Assembly: GCF_000497045.1 (NCBI RefSeq)
Contig: NW_015961970.1
Span: 124,802-188,801 of the forward strand
From: Kalmanozyma brasiliensis GHG001
Taxonomy: Eukaryota; Basidiomycota; Ustilaginomycetes; Ustilaginales
Direction of reading: 5' to 3'
Length of the DNA stretch: 64,000 nucleotides
The position numbers were made by a program, and so were the translations under genes. Shown one piece after another: positions 20,582 through 29,264 of this stretch. The notes under the pieces are model-generated. The model was not told the DNA's origin, searched no databases, and was given only the letters and a program-made list of their open reading frames with translations. Each line of letters starts with the position of its first letter. Position 1 is the first letter of the stretch.

Positions 20582-22315
20582 TCACTTGCCGATACAAAAC
20601 GTAGCAAAGATGCTGCCCAGAATCTCGTCCGGCGAGACATCTCTGCCGGTCACCTTGCCAACCGCCTTTGCTGCATACCTCAGCTCCTCAGCAGCCAGCA
20701 CGAGGTCGGGCTCTGCCGCCGTCGCCATCTGCTGAAAGGCATCAATGTGAGCCAGACACTCGTGCAGGTGACATCTATGCCTGCTCTGTGTGATCAGCGG
20801 AGCTTCGTTGCTCGACAGTGCGTACTTGGTCGAGATGAGGCGGGCGAGGGACGAGATGAGGTCCGAGATGCCCTCATTTGTTCGGACGCTGCCTGTGAAG
20901 GTGAGCGCGTTCGAGGTTGCCACGGACTTGTGGGAGTCGGGGAGCAGGTCCGACTTGTTGTAGAGGATTAGGTCCGGGTCTGTCGAGGTGTATGCATCTG
21001 GTCGAATGATGCTCTCTGAAAAGGCGTGAGGGTCGTTGGCGGGCAGGACGAGGAGTGCCAAGTCGGCGGCTTTGATGACTTGTTTGGCCCGGTCGATGCC
21101 GATGCGCTCGATTTGATCGAGTGAAGAGCTGCTGCCGTCCAAAATCGGATCGTCTCGGATACCTGCTGTGTCGTAGACGATGACTTTGTAGCCTCCGAGG
21201 TCTAGGTGCACTTGCAGAACGTCACGTGTGGTTCCAGGGATATCGCTCACAATGGCGGCGTTGCGATCTGCGAGTCGATTAAGCAACGAGCTCTTGCCTG
21301 CATTCGGTGGACCGTAGATGGCGAGCCGCACTCCCGTCGTCAAGATCTCTCCGATGTGTCGAATGTGCTTGTTCTCTTGCCCTCCCATGCCCTCTGTCCT
21401 TCTAGTGTCCTCATGCTCCGAACTGATCCCAAGCTCGCTCCGCAGCAGCTCGCCCAGCGCCTCCACCCTCTCCCTCGCCTTCGCCCACGTCCCCTCCTCC
21501 ACCCCATCCTCATCGCTAAAGTCAATCAGCGCCTCGACCATCGCCATTGCGCCCAGCAGCGTCTCTCTGATTTCCTCGAACCTCTTCGTCTGCAGTCCCT
21601 GCGTCCCCTGCAGCGCCACCTTCCTCTGGACGCTCGTCTCGGCATTCACCAGCCCACCGAGCGCTTCTCCGCTCGCCAGATCCAGCCGGCCGTTCTCGAA
21701 TGCTCGCCGGGTGAATTCGCCCGGTTCCGCCATCCGAATCCCTCTACCCCAGCTACCGAGTGCGTCGAGAACATCGCTGATGGTCGCGGGTCCACCATGT
21801 ATGTGCAGCTCGAGCGATTCCTCACCTGTATAGCTAGCGCCGCGTGGAAAGTAGATGAGACCCGCGCCCGAGTCGAGCAGCTCGTCAGTGGAGGGGTGGT
21901 GGATGTTGCGAAGCACGAGCTTGTGCGATGGTGGTAGACGACGGTATGGCCTGGAGGTGGAGGTGCGGCAAAGGGAGAAGTAAATCCGAGAGGTGAGAGG
22001 GCCAGAGATGCGGATGATGGCGACGCCCGCTCGACCGGCGCCCGTGGCAATCGCGAAGATCGTGTCGTTGCTGGCCGCCTTATGGGCAGGAAGACGAGAT
22101 GATGGAGTGGACGTCACATGACGGCGAGGACATCGGTGAAGGTGGGAGGCTCTCGATGAAGATGCATGTGCGATGGACCGAGCCCGCGTGGGAAAGCTGC
22201 CGAGCTTATGAATGCTTGGCGCGAGAAAGGGCGCGAGCTGCGATGAATGCTGCTGCGACAGCTCCACAACGACCGAGGACAGCCAAGACGACCGTAGTAG
22301 GCATCTTGCACTCAT
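20582..22315 (-). CDS. Mitochondrial tRNA modification GTPase MnmE/Mss1
   Basis: A single-exon frame of 577 residues. The first 80 residues are rich in Arg, Ser, Leu and His and nearly free of acidic residues, as expected for a mitochondrial presequence. The TrmE N-terminal folate-binding domain begins at about residue 83 (NDTIFAIATGAGRAGVAIIR). The inserted G domain has P-loop GPPNAGKS (about 335-342), GTTRD, DTAG and NKSD. The C-terminus ends in the catalytic FCIGK motif. With Mto1 it forms the modified wobble uridine (carboxymethylaminomethyl type) in mitochondrial tRNAs, using methylene-tetrahydrofolate in the family. The gene is head to head with the PTRHD1-like gene; starts are 225-288 bases apart. 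Confidence 0.95.
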   Translation of the reverse strand: MSARCLLRSSWLSSVVVELSQQHSSQLAPFLAPSIHKLGSFPTRARSIAHASSSRASHLHRCPRRHVTSTPSSRLPAHKAASNDTIFAIATGAGRAGVAIIRISGPLTSRIYFSLCRTSTSRPYRRLPPSHKLVLRNIHHPSTDELLDSGAGLIYFPRGASYTGEESLELHIHGGPATISDVLDALGSWGRGIRMAEPGEFTRRAFENGRLDLASGEALGGLVNAETSVQRKVALQGTQGLQTKRFEEIRETLLGAMAMVEALIDFSDEDGVEEGTWAKARERVEALGELLRSELGISSEHEDTRRTEGMGGQENKHIRHIGEILTTGVRLAIYGPPNAGKSSLLNRLADRNAAIVSDIPGTTRDVLQVHLDLGGYKVIVYDTAGIRDDPILDGSSSSLDQIERIGIDRAKQVIKAADLALLVLPANDPHAFSESIIRPDAYTSTDPDLILYNKSDLLPDSHKSVATSNALTFTGSVRTNEGISDLISSLARLISTKYALSSNEAPLITQSRHRCHLHECLAHIDAFQQMATAAEPDLVLAAEELRYAAKAVGKVTGRDVSPDEILGSIFATFCIGK

Positions 22316-22539
22316 CGCGCCTGCAACCCCAGATCAAGCCTCTAGAGGCAAACAGACGGTCGTTGATGTGGAAGAAGATATCGAAAGTCGAGAAGGAGCA
22401 TGTTCGGCAATTTGAGCGGCGTGTCAAAGTCGAAAAAGTGGAGCAAATGCATGCTTCACTCCAACACTCGACCAACACTTCCTCGACACGCAGCAATCCG
22501 CTCCCATTCTCCTCCGCTTCTCCTGTTACTACAGCTCGC

Positions 22540-23082
22540 ATGTCAGTACTGCTGCGACCATCAACGCGCTCCGTCCGACGAATCTTGTTCAGTCACCGCA
22601 CCATGTTCACTCAAGCACCATCATCCGCTCCTGCCGCAGCAGCCTCAGCAACGCCAGCAGAACCGATACCCCTCGTGATGCAGATCATCGTCGACGGCTC
22701 CTCCTCCGACCTTCAGTCCTGGCCCAAGGGACCGTGGATGGCGCAAGCCGCTCATGCAGCCATAGCAGCCATCCAAATCTCATCCTCCTCGCCCGCCTCG
22801 CAAGAGTACGTCTCCGAATCCAACCTGGCGTCGATGCACAAGGTGGTGCTGCAGACGCCGAAGGAAGGGAAGGCCAAGATGAGCTTGCAGGATCTATCGG
22901 AGAAGCTGAGCGAGGCGAGGAAGGTGTACGAGGAAGGAGGGGAGCAAGGAGAAGAGTTCCCGAAGCATCATCTGTGGGTGGAACAGCCCGAGGGGTTAGC
23001 GACGTGTCTAGCCCTCGCGCCGAACAGAAAGCCGGCTGCGCTCAAGAAGATTCTGCGACCATGTACGCTGCTCAAAGACTAG
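22540..23082 (+). CDS. PTRHD1-like peptidyl-tRNA hydrolase II domain protein
   Basis: A frame with two plausible ATGs: 22540 (180 residues) and 22603 (159 residues). The PTH2-type domain follows: MQIIVDGSSSDLQSWPKGPW, then AAHAAIAAIQ, MHKVVLQTP, HLWVEQPEGLATCLALAPN and a C-terminal LKKILRPCTLLKD. The spacing of these motifs matches the PTRHD1 branch rather than classical Pth2, whose core usually starts with a Lys/Gly-rich strand. Classical Pth2 frees tRNA from stalled peptidyl-tRNA; catalytic activity of PTRHD1 is not well established, so the reaction is uncertain here. The longer start adds an Arg-rich segment (MSVLLRPSTRSVRRILFSHR) that looks like a mitochondrial presequence. Frames upstream of 22540 overlap the MnmE gene and are not supported. 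Confidence 0.8.
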   Translation: MSVLLRPSTRSVRRILFSHRTMFTQAPSSAPAAAASATPAEPIPLVMQIIVDGSSSDLQSWPKGPWMAQAAHAAIAAIQISSSSPASQEYVSESNLASMHKVVLQTPKEGKAKMSLQDLSEKLSEARKVYEEGGEQGEEFPKHHLWVEQPEGLATCLALAPNRKPAALKKILRPCTLLKD

Positions 23083-23235
23083 ATACTGGCACACAGTATT
23101 ACGAGTTACGAGAGGCAATGTGTGTTTGCGTGTGAGAGATACAAGTACAGATGGTTGCGGCACGTCAAGCGTGATCGGGTATCGGTGCACATGGTGCAGT
23201 GGCAGATGCGAAGAGGTGGAATGTAGGAGGGTGGC

Positions 23236-23751
23236 TCACGCCTTGACAAGCGCTTCTACAGCCTTGTCAAAGGTCTCTATCCTCACCGGCATCTCTGGCG
23301 TGTAGAATGGGTTCTTCATCACATGATCCGCGTATGCCTCGTAGCAACGGTGCAACACGCCTGCTGGGTTCGGGTGCGCTGGTGATGTCACCAGGACGAA
23401 CTTCGTGCCTGCATTCGCGGAATCGTAAGAGAAGCATATCAGCACCGTCAGTGACTCGTCTCCAGACTCTACTGTAGACGGGCAAGGGAACAACTTACCC
23501 GTGGGGGTGACCATGACGCGAATGGTAAAGTGATCCGAATCCAAGCTTTCGATGCCGCTGCACTTTCGATTTGGGACCGGATTGAGCTTGGCTGTGATCG
23601 CGTGAATACCGTGGAGCGTTCCTGCGAGAACGAGGTACTCATTGGAGGAAAGGCGGCCGTTGTTGGGCATAGAAGCGGCATTGGGATGGACAAAGTGCTC
23701 GGATTGGTAGATGAGGCCTCCGGCCTTGTTGATGATCCAGAGTGACGACAT
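23236..23751 (-). CDS. TRAPP complex subunit 4 (Trs23/sybindin)
   Basis: Two exons, 23499-23751 and 23236-23408, give 141 residues. The 90-base intron (GTAAGT to ATGCAG) is inferred because its removal joins VMVTPTG to TKFVLVTSP, matching the TLTGIKFV stretch of TRAPPC4. The N-terminus (LWIINKAGGLIYQSEHF) and C-terminal KNPFYTPEMPVRIETFD are family hallmarks of this longin-like subunit. The mammalian and budding yeast proteins carry an extra insertion after the first strand; here it is absent, so the protein is shorter. TRAPP tethers vesicles at the Golgi and activates Ypt1/Rab1. The intron has no in-frame stop, so read-through would add 30 residues. It is divergent from the eIF3m gene. Confidence 0.93.
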   Translation of the reverse strand: MSSLWIINKAGGLIYQSEHFVHPNAASMPNNGRLSSNEYLVLAGTLHGIHAITAKLNPVPNRKCSGIESLDSDHFTIRVMVTPTGKLFPCPSTVESGDESLTVLICFSYDSANAGTKFVLVTSPAHPNPAGVLHRCYEAYADHVMKNPFYTPEMPVRIETFDKAVEALVKA

Positions 23752-24230
23752 TGATGCGATCTGCTATGCTGAGCAATGAGACAGATGTGACTGTGCGACT
23801 CTGTTTGCTGTTGTGCTGGTCAATCAAGTGTCGTCGATGGTGACCAGGGCTGAACAGAGGTGTTGACAAGGTGGGTGGTCCGAGAGCAAGAGCAACAGCC
23901 AGAGTCCAGCTGAACCCTGAATGGAGCAAGCGCGTCTCGGCCGGGTGGAAGAAAGACCAGAAGGGAGAATAGCAAATTTGAAGGTTGGACGTGTGACTGC
24001 AGCCCGAACGGACACAAAGGGCTCAGAGAGAGCGCGTTGCTGAGCGAAAAATTGGAAGTCTCCTCTTCGCCGCCTGCAGAGCGAGGCATTTTGTGTGTTC
24101 GCGATCAGCAGGCTCAGCACCACCACCTTCATCATCATCGGTAGTCGCTGTCCAACCCAACACATCTTTGACTGGACGCACTCCGCATATTCCAACTTCG
24201 TCCCGCCAGACCACGTAGAAGCACACCACC
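23752..24230. other. Divergent promoter region, TRAPPC4 and eIF3m genes
   Basis: The 479 bases between two start codons, with no gene seen inside. The part before the eIF3m ATG is CA/TC-rich (CACCACCACC and similar) with a favourable CACCATG start context. Confidence 0.6.
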
Positions 24231-25499
24231 ATGTCGGCCGGAGACCTCGTCACCGTCCTTGCCGAGGGCACATTCGAGGAGCAGATTGTCGAAGTGTCGG
24301 CCTTCCTCTCGCGCTCGCAACCCGAAGCGTCGCGCAACGACTTTATCACCCGTTTCCAGCAGCTCGCCATCGATGCTGAGCCCGCCTCCACCTCTGAAAC
24401 CGCCACCTCCTCTGACCCGGCCAAGAAGGCGCAAGCGGTCTCGTCGCTCGTTTCCGAAATCAGCACGATCGGCGAGGGAAGCGACCGCGAACTCGAAGGC
24501 GTGTACAACCTCATCTTCACGCTCGTCGCTTCGACTTCTCAGCAGTCTTCGCTCGTCCCCACGCTCGTCTCTGCGATTGCCAAGGAAGGCGCGGTGGAGA
24601 AGAACAATGTGCGATACCGCATCCTGAGCAACCTGTTCAACTCGCTCGAGGCTACGTCGGCTTTGCGACTGTCGGTGTTCAACGCGCTGCTTTCGCTGGC
24701 GGCGGCCAACGATGATCTGGACTACCTCACTTCGAGCCTCACCGCGTTGCCGCAGTGGTTGGCGCAGTGGGACGTGTCCGAGTCCGACAAGGCTTCGTGT
24801 CTCGAGGCTGTGGCTAAGGCGCTCGAGTCGGCGGAGAAGGAGTCCGGTCAAACGTCCAAGGCGTACCAATTCCTCCTGTTGCACCTGCGCTACATCTCGA
24901 CGTTGCCCGACAATGCATCGTCGAAAGAGGCCGCCGAACGCACCGTCGCCGCCGCCCTTCGTTTGCCCAAGCTGTACGAGTTCGAGGAGCTGCTCCACAT
25001 CAAGGCCGTGTTGGACCTCAAGAGTTCGAGCACTGCGGTATTCGATTTGCTCAAGATCTTCGTCGGCGGTTCCACGGCGGATTTCAACAGCTTCGTCTCG
25101 AGCAACCCGAACGAGCTCACCCGGCTCAAGCTGGACCAGGATGAGCTGCTGCACAAGATCCGCCTGCTCGACCTCGCCGACCTGTGCGCGCTTAGCGTCA
25201 GTGCCGATGTGGCCTACAGCGCGATTGCCAAGACGCTCCAGATCAGCGAGGACGAGGTCGAGGTGTGGGTCATCGACGTCATCCGTGCCGGTCTCGTCAG
25301 TGGTAAGCTCAGCCAGGTGAACGACGCTTTCAGGGTGTACAAGAGCACCCACAGGCAGTTTGGAAAGGAGCAGTGGCAGCAGTTGGAACAGCGTCTGGTG
25401 CAGTGGCAGAAGAGCATCGCTAGTATTGTCGAGAGCATCGCTGCTACCAGGGGCGGCAAGTTGCCAGAGGGTGTTGTCGGCGAGGCGGTCTCTGCGTAA
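24231..25499 (+). CDS. Eukaryotic translation initiation factor 3 subunit M
   Basis: A single-exon frame of 422 residues. The N-terminal two thirds are helical-repeat-like; the PCI domain spans about residues 220-380, with [20 protein letters not shown] and [20 protein letters not shown] as its winged-helix part. A C-terminal helix ([20 protein letters not shown]) follows, as in other eIF3m proteins. eIF3 binds the 40S subunit and organises mRNA recruitment; subunit M is part of the PCI/MPN core and is absent from budding yeast but present in most other fungi. The start context CACCATGTC is strong. Confidence 0.95.
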   Translation: MSAGDLVTVLAEGTFEEQIVEVSAFLSRSQPEASRNDFITRFQQLAIDAEPASTSETATSSDPAKKAQAVSSLVSEISTIGEGSDRELEGVYNLIFTLVASTSQQSSLVPTLVSAIAKEGAVEKNNVRYRILSNLFNSLEATSALRLSVFNALLSLAAANDDLDYLTSSLTALPQWLAQWDVSESDKASCLEAVAKALESAEKESGQTSKAYQFLLLHLRYISTLPDNASSKEAAERTVAAALRLPKLYEFEELLHIKAVLDLKSSSTAVFDLLKIFVGGSTADFNSFVSSNPNELTRLKLDQDELLHKIRLLDLADLCALSVSADVAYSAIAKTLQISEDEVEVWVIDVIRAGLVSGKLSQVNDAFRVYKSTHRQFGKEQWQQLEQRLVQWQKSIASIVESIAATRGGKLPEGVVGEAVSA

Positions 25500-25709
25500 A
25501 AGATGAGGTTCTCTTCATCGTTCCGGTCTTTTGTCAGTCCAATACATTGTACACTTTCACGAACTGGTGTGAAAGGTCGTGCTTGCGCAGCAGTTTGAGA
25601 TTTCGTGATGTGTGCTTCCGTTCTGTGAAGCCAGGCTTGGATTTCTGAGTGTGTGACGGGGTATATGGACTCCTGAACTGCCTGCGCTCGCATCGTCCTT
25701 GTCCGTCGC

Positions 25710-26642
25710 CTAGACAGGCAACATCGCCAAAGCCTCCTCAAACTCGCGATCATCATCAAATTCATCCTCCCGCATCTCGACATCTCCACTCCCACCTTGC
25801 GACTGGGATTCCAACCAGAGCTGTTCGAGCTGCTCATCGGCCATTGCCCAGTGTGGATCCACGTCCTCCTCCTGCACCCGCACCTGCTCCTCCAGCCAGC
25901 TCAACTGGTCCGGATCGATCCAGCCGATCTCCAACTGGCCCTTGAGCTCGTAGATGCGTTTCAACCGGGCGTATTCTGCGAGGATGCGTCTGCGTGTCAA
26001 TTCGTCGTCCTCCTCCCTGTCGTCTGCGGGGGGTGAGGAGGGGATGCCCAACGATTCGTCGTCGTCTTCTACGTCCATGTCGTCGCTGAGCACCCCGCGA
26101 GTGAAGGCATCGGTGCCGGTGCGGAACGTCGACACCTGCTGCTCCCGCGCAATGGAGCGCGATTGCGACATCGCCCGCTGACACCGCTCGAAGAACGATT
26201 GACGGTAGGTGCTCGACGAGAGACCCGTCGGCTTGTGTGTCCGAATGCGGCTTTCCGATGAGACGCGCGTTGAGCCGGTCGGTGTGGGGCGCGTGCGTGG
26301 CGCAGAACGACTGCCGGTCTGCTGCGCAAAGAACCGTGCCCGTGTAGCTTCCACTGCGGCCATGGTCGACGCGGGATAGAGGTTCTCCGTGGGCGAAGAG
26401 AAGACTTGGCGTGGCAGGTAGGGTTGCGCAGGCGGGGACGTGCGGCTTGTGCTCGGTCCTGCGGGCGAGGAGTGCTGCTGGTATGGATACTGATGTTGCT
26501 GCTGGGCAGCAGGATGTGAGGGATCCATGTTGGTTTGCGATGTCCACGGATGAGATGTGGACGAAGATCCGGGATTGCAAGAAGATGGACCACCAGTGTG
26601 ATTGAGGTGGTTGGGAGGTTGCTGCGCAAAGATGTCAGTCAT
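25710..26642 (-). CDS. Uncharacterised disordered protein with acidic helical C-terminus
   Basis: A frame of 310 residues from the ATG at 26642 (no ATG lies upstream in frame). No family is recognised. The N-terminal 170 residues are Gln/Ser/Thr/Pro/His-rich and disordered. A charged helical region follows (ILAEYARLKRIYELKGQLEI, then a Trp-containing stretch GWIDPDQLSWLEEQ and WAMADEQLEQLWLESQ), and the end is very acidic. The Trp-rich helical part is the most likely conserved element. It converges on eIF3m 210 bases away and is co-oriented with the NMN adenylyltransferase gene upstream. Confidence 0.65.
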   Translation of the reverse strand: MTDIFAQQPPNHLNHTGGPSSCNPGSSSTSHPWTSQTNMDPSHPAAQQQHQYPYQQHSSPAGPSTSRTSPPAQPYLPRQVFSSPTENLYPASTMAAVEATRARFFAQQTGSRSAPRTRPTPTGSTRVSSESRIRTHKPTGLSSSTYRQSFFERCQRAMSQSRSIAREQQVSTFRTGTDAFTRGVLSDDMDVEDDDESLGIPSSPPADDREEDDELTRRRILAEYARLKRIYELKGQLEIGWIDPDQLSWLEEQVRVQEEDVDPHWAMADEQLEQLWLESQSQGGSGDVEMREDEFDDDREFEEALAMLPV

Positions 26643-26907
26643 CCTGCTCAGCAGCACGATATGAGAGATGTCGCAGTAAGACTTTGCAGGCCGACGCCGT
26701 GACTATGCCCCTGAAGTGGAGAGCAGGTCAAGGCCAAGATGGTGGCGGGGTGGATGATGAGAATGCGGATAGGAAGCGGTGAAAGGGTCCAAGCGGAAAG
26801 CGCATCGTGCAAATCCAGTCATTTACGCGCTGCGCAGCCGGGGGAAAAAGGTGCTGCAGCACGCGACGAGCCTCAGCGCCCGTCCAAAGTCTAACAATCT
26901 ACCAAAA

Positions 26908-27978
26908 TCAGCCTTCCGCACCATCTCTATAGATCTTCGACTCGACCAGATACTCGACCAGCGATGGTGGTACCAGGCCCTCGAGCCTCTCCTTCTTCTG
27001 CTTATCATCCACACTGTCGTCCTTGAGCAGAGATCTGATCTTGGTCGAGCTGAGCTTGGCCTGGTCCGGATCGATATCGAGCATCCCAACGGACCCTCGT
27101 TCGACCCAAGGAGCGACGTTTTCGGAGGCGAGCAGCTTGTCCTCCTCTCGCCTTGCTTGTTGCTCTGCGTCCTGCTCCGATGATTCGCCGCTGATGAGCT
27201 GCGGGTAGGACGAAGGGTCGCGCCGAGCACAAACGAACGTCGTACCTTCCCGCTCGAAGAACTGCAAACATTGCTGCTGAAACTCTTCCAGCGAAGGGTA
27301 GTATTTGAGCTGGAAGACGCGGTAGAGCGTGTCAAACCCTACGACCCAGTGCAGCCTTGGCTTTGCAGGGGATTGCTGCTGCTTGAACAAGTCCCAGGTG
27401 AGCGTCGACTTGGCAAAGATGAGTGGCTTGTCCACGAGGCCTACTGCAACGTTTGCAGCGTGACCGGAGGCGGTCTGTATGCGCTCGACGTCTTTCGCCA
27501 TGAGTGTCATCATCTCTACGCGCTGCGAGAGGGATGCATCTCCCGGCTTGCCCGCGCCCTTGTCGGCGTTCTGAGTCGAGAAGAGCAGGAGGTGCCCATC
27601 GTAAGCTTGCTTTCGTTGTGCGAGAATGGGTTCGCTGAGCAGTAGTGCGAGGTGAGCCCGGGACGGAGGATTGAAGGATGAGTCGAGGACTGCGATATCG
27701 ACTGTATTGTCTACCACAGAGCTGCTACCGTTGCTGTTGCTGCTGGAGGAAGACGAGAAGGGCCAGCTCGTGCTTGTGGAGTACACGAGGCGAACACCGG
27801 ACCCATTGCTCGTTGCTGAGGAGGCTGCTTTTGCGATCTTGCTTGCTAGCATGGTATCTGAATGCAGCTCTTCTATGCTTGGAGCTGTCGAGTTGATGTC
27901 GTCGTTCCTCATCCTTGTGTAGTCGATGATGCTGTACGAAGGCCAAGCTGGAAGGAAGCTCGAACGAAGCAGGCCCAT
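26908..27978 (-). CDS. NMN adenylyltransferase-like protein (Pof1 type)
   Basis: A frame of 356 residues from the ATG at 27978; a second ATG at 27912 (334 residues) is equally possible. The nucleotidyltransferase core starts with DSSFNPPSRAHLALLL, a variant of the GxFNPxHxGH nucleotide-binding motif in which the last Gly-His is Arg-Ala-His. Later motifs are PRLHWVVGFDTLYRVFQLKY and LSSTKIRSLL, the latter equal to the ISSTxIR signature that binds ATP phosphates. The whole order matches the fungal Pof1 branch, which makes NAD from nicotinamide mononucleotide and has been linked to protein quality control in yeast. A Ser/Asn-rich stretch precedes the core. It is divergent from the epsilon-COP gene (160 or 226 bases between ATGs). 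Confidence 0.8.
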   Translation of the reverse strand: MGLLRSSFLPAWPSYSIIDYTRMRNDDINSTAPSIEELHSDTMLASKIAKAASSATSNGSGVRLVYSTSTSWPFSSSSSSNSNGSSSVVDNTVDIAVLDSSFNPPSRAHLALLLSEPILAQRKQAYDGHLLLFSTQNADKGAGKPGDASLSQRVEMMTLMAKDVERIQTASGHAANVAVGLVDKPLIFAKSTLTWDLFKQQQSPAKPRLHWVVGFDTLYRVFQLKYYPSLEEFQQQCLQFFEREGTTFVCARRDPSSYPQLISGESSEQDAEQQARREEDKLLASENVAPWVERGSVGMLDIDPDQAKLSSTKIRSLLKDDSVDDKQKKERLEGLVPPSLVEYLVESKIYRDGAEG

Positions 27979-28137
27979 GCAGGGTGTGGAGGCAGCAGCA
28001 GGCGGAAATCCTGTCGCACGAAAAACCGAGCTTCGCGCCTTGAGCGTGGCAGACCGTGCGCGACGTTCCAGCGCAACACTCCAACACTTTCTTCTCACCT
28101 TCTCTCACATACCACATCACTCAACACACTGATCACA

Positions 28138-29094
28138 ATGGAGTCGACACTATTTCAAGTGCAGTCGCTCTTCTACCAAGGCGCCTACAAGGGCTGCGTC
28201 GACCTTGTTCTGTCTTCCACGGCCAAATCAAGCTCGTCAGACCCTGCGACTGTATCGACCCTTCTATACGGTGCGCGATCGCACCTGGCAAAGTCGCCGG
28301 CAGACCCGGCCTCGGCCCTCTCGCTCCTCTCCTCGCTGAAACCCGAGCCGCAAGTGCAAGCCGTCCAGGCATTGGCGCGCTTCATCCAGGCCCAGTCGCA
28401 GTCCAACACCAACGCCCAATCGGCAGAAATCGTCAACCTCACTGAGCTGCTCGACCACGCCGTTGTAGGGGAGGACGCTGGCCAGGTCATCCGCTGTGCC
28501 GCCGCCACGGCCCTTTTTCTGGATGGCGACGCAGAAGAGGCGCTCAACACGCTCGGCATCAACTCGGGCAGCAAAGAGATCGAGTGCGTCGCGCTCGGCG
28601 TCCACATCCTGCTCTCGATCCACCGGCTGGATCTGGCGGAGAAGGAGTACCTCGCTGCGCGCGCGTGGGCCGACGACTCGTTGTTGATCCAGCTCATCGA
28701 GGCGTGGATCGGTCTTGCCAAGGGTGGAAGGTCGACCCAGCAAGCGTTTTATGTTTATGATGAGTTGGCGCAGAACCCCTCGGCGCAGGGGACGGTGAAT
28801 GCGGTTCCTAGCTTGGTAGGCAAGGCGACCGCGCTGGCGGCAAATGGCGATTGGGACGGAGCAAAGAAGCAACTCGAGGAGGCGGCGAGGCTGGACCCGG
28901 AGAACGCGGAGATCTTGGCTAACAGAGTGGTCGTCGAGACCCACACGGGCGGAGTTAGCGAGGCCAACGAGGCGCTGGCGCAGCTCAAGAGGGTCAACGC
29001 TGCTCATCCGTTGGTGAGCGAGTACGAGTCGTTGGAAAAGAGCTTCGATGAGCTGGCGGGGAAGTTTGCGCTGGGTGTTGGGGCTGAGGCATGA
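28138..29094 (+). CDS. Coatomer subunit epsilon (COPE/Sec28)
   Basis: A single-exon frame of 318 residues, close to the usual length of about 300. The start MESTLFQVQSLFYQGAYKGC and the TPR-like repeats that follow (for example RLDLAEKEYLAARAWADDSL and DWDGAKKQLEEAARLDPENA) are typical of epsilon-COP. The protein stabilises alpha-COP in the cage-forming part of the COPI coat, which returns proteins from the Golgi to the ER. The ATG at 28138 directly follows a CA-rich leader, and the frame upstream of it lacks homology. Its stop codon is 170 bases from that of the convergent histone deacetylase gene. Confidence 0.94.
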   Translation: MESTLFQVQSLFYQGAYKGCVDLVLSSTAKSSSSDPATVSTLLYGARSHLAKSPADPASALSLLSSLKPEPQVQAVQALARFIQAQSQSNTNAQSAEIVNLTELLDHAVVGEDAGQVIRCAAATALFLDGDAEEALNTLGINSGSKEIECVALGVHILLSIHRLDLAEKEYLAARAWADDSLLIQLIEAWIGLAKGGRSTQQAFYVYDELAQNPSAQGTVNAVPSLVGKATALAANGDWDGAKKQLEEAARLDPENAEILANRVVVETHTGGVSEANEALAQLKRVNAAHPLVSEYESLEKSFDELAGKFALGVGAEA

Positions 29095-29264
29095 GCAGAG
29101 CCGCCTGCCGACTTTCAGATATCTTGTAAACTAGAGAATGAATCATGTGAACACCTCGTCATACGCACACTCTGGATAGCACGATGGACGAAAAGGACGA
29201 TTGAGACTGATACAATTACAACGACCATCCAAACGCGGCGGTCAGGTCTCGGCTTGGCAGGCTT

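Noticed and set aside
22099..22539. 147-residue N-terminal extension of the PTRHD1-like protein
   Set aside because: It overlaps the MnmE coding sequence on the other strand, has no homology, and would push the start into the neighbouring gene.
24135..25352. 405-codon minus-strand frame opposite eIF3m
   Set aside because: It is the antisense shadow of the eIF3m gene; rich in Arg/Glu/Leu periodicity typical of such shadows.
27979..28098. 40-residue N-terminal extension of the NMN adenylyltransferase
   Set aside because: The first codon of that frame is GTG, not ATG, and it would start 40 bases from the epsilon-COP ATG.
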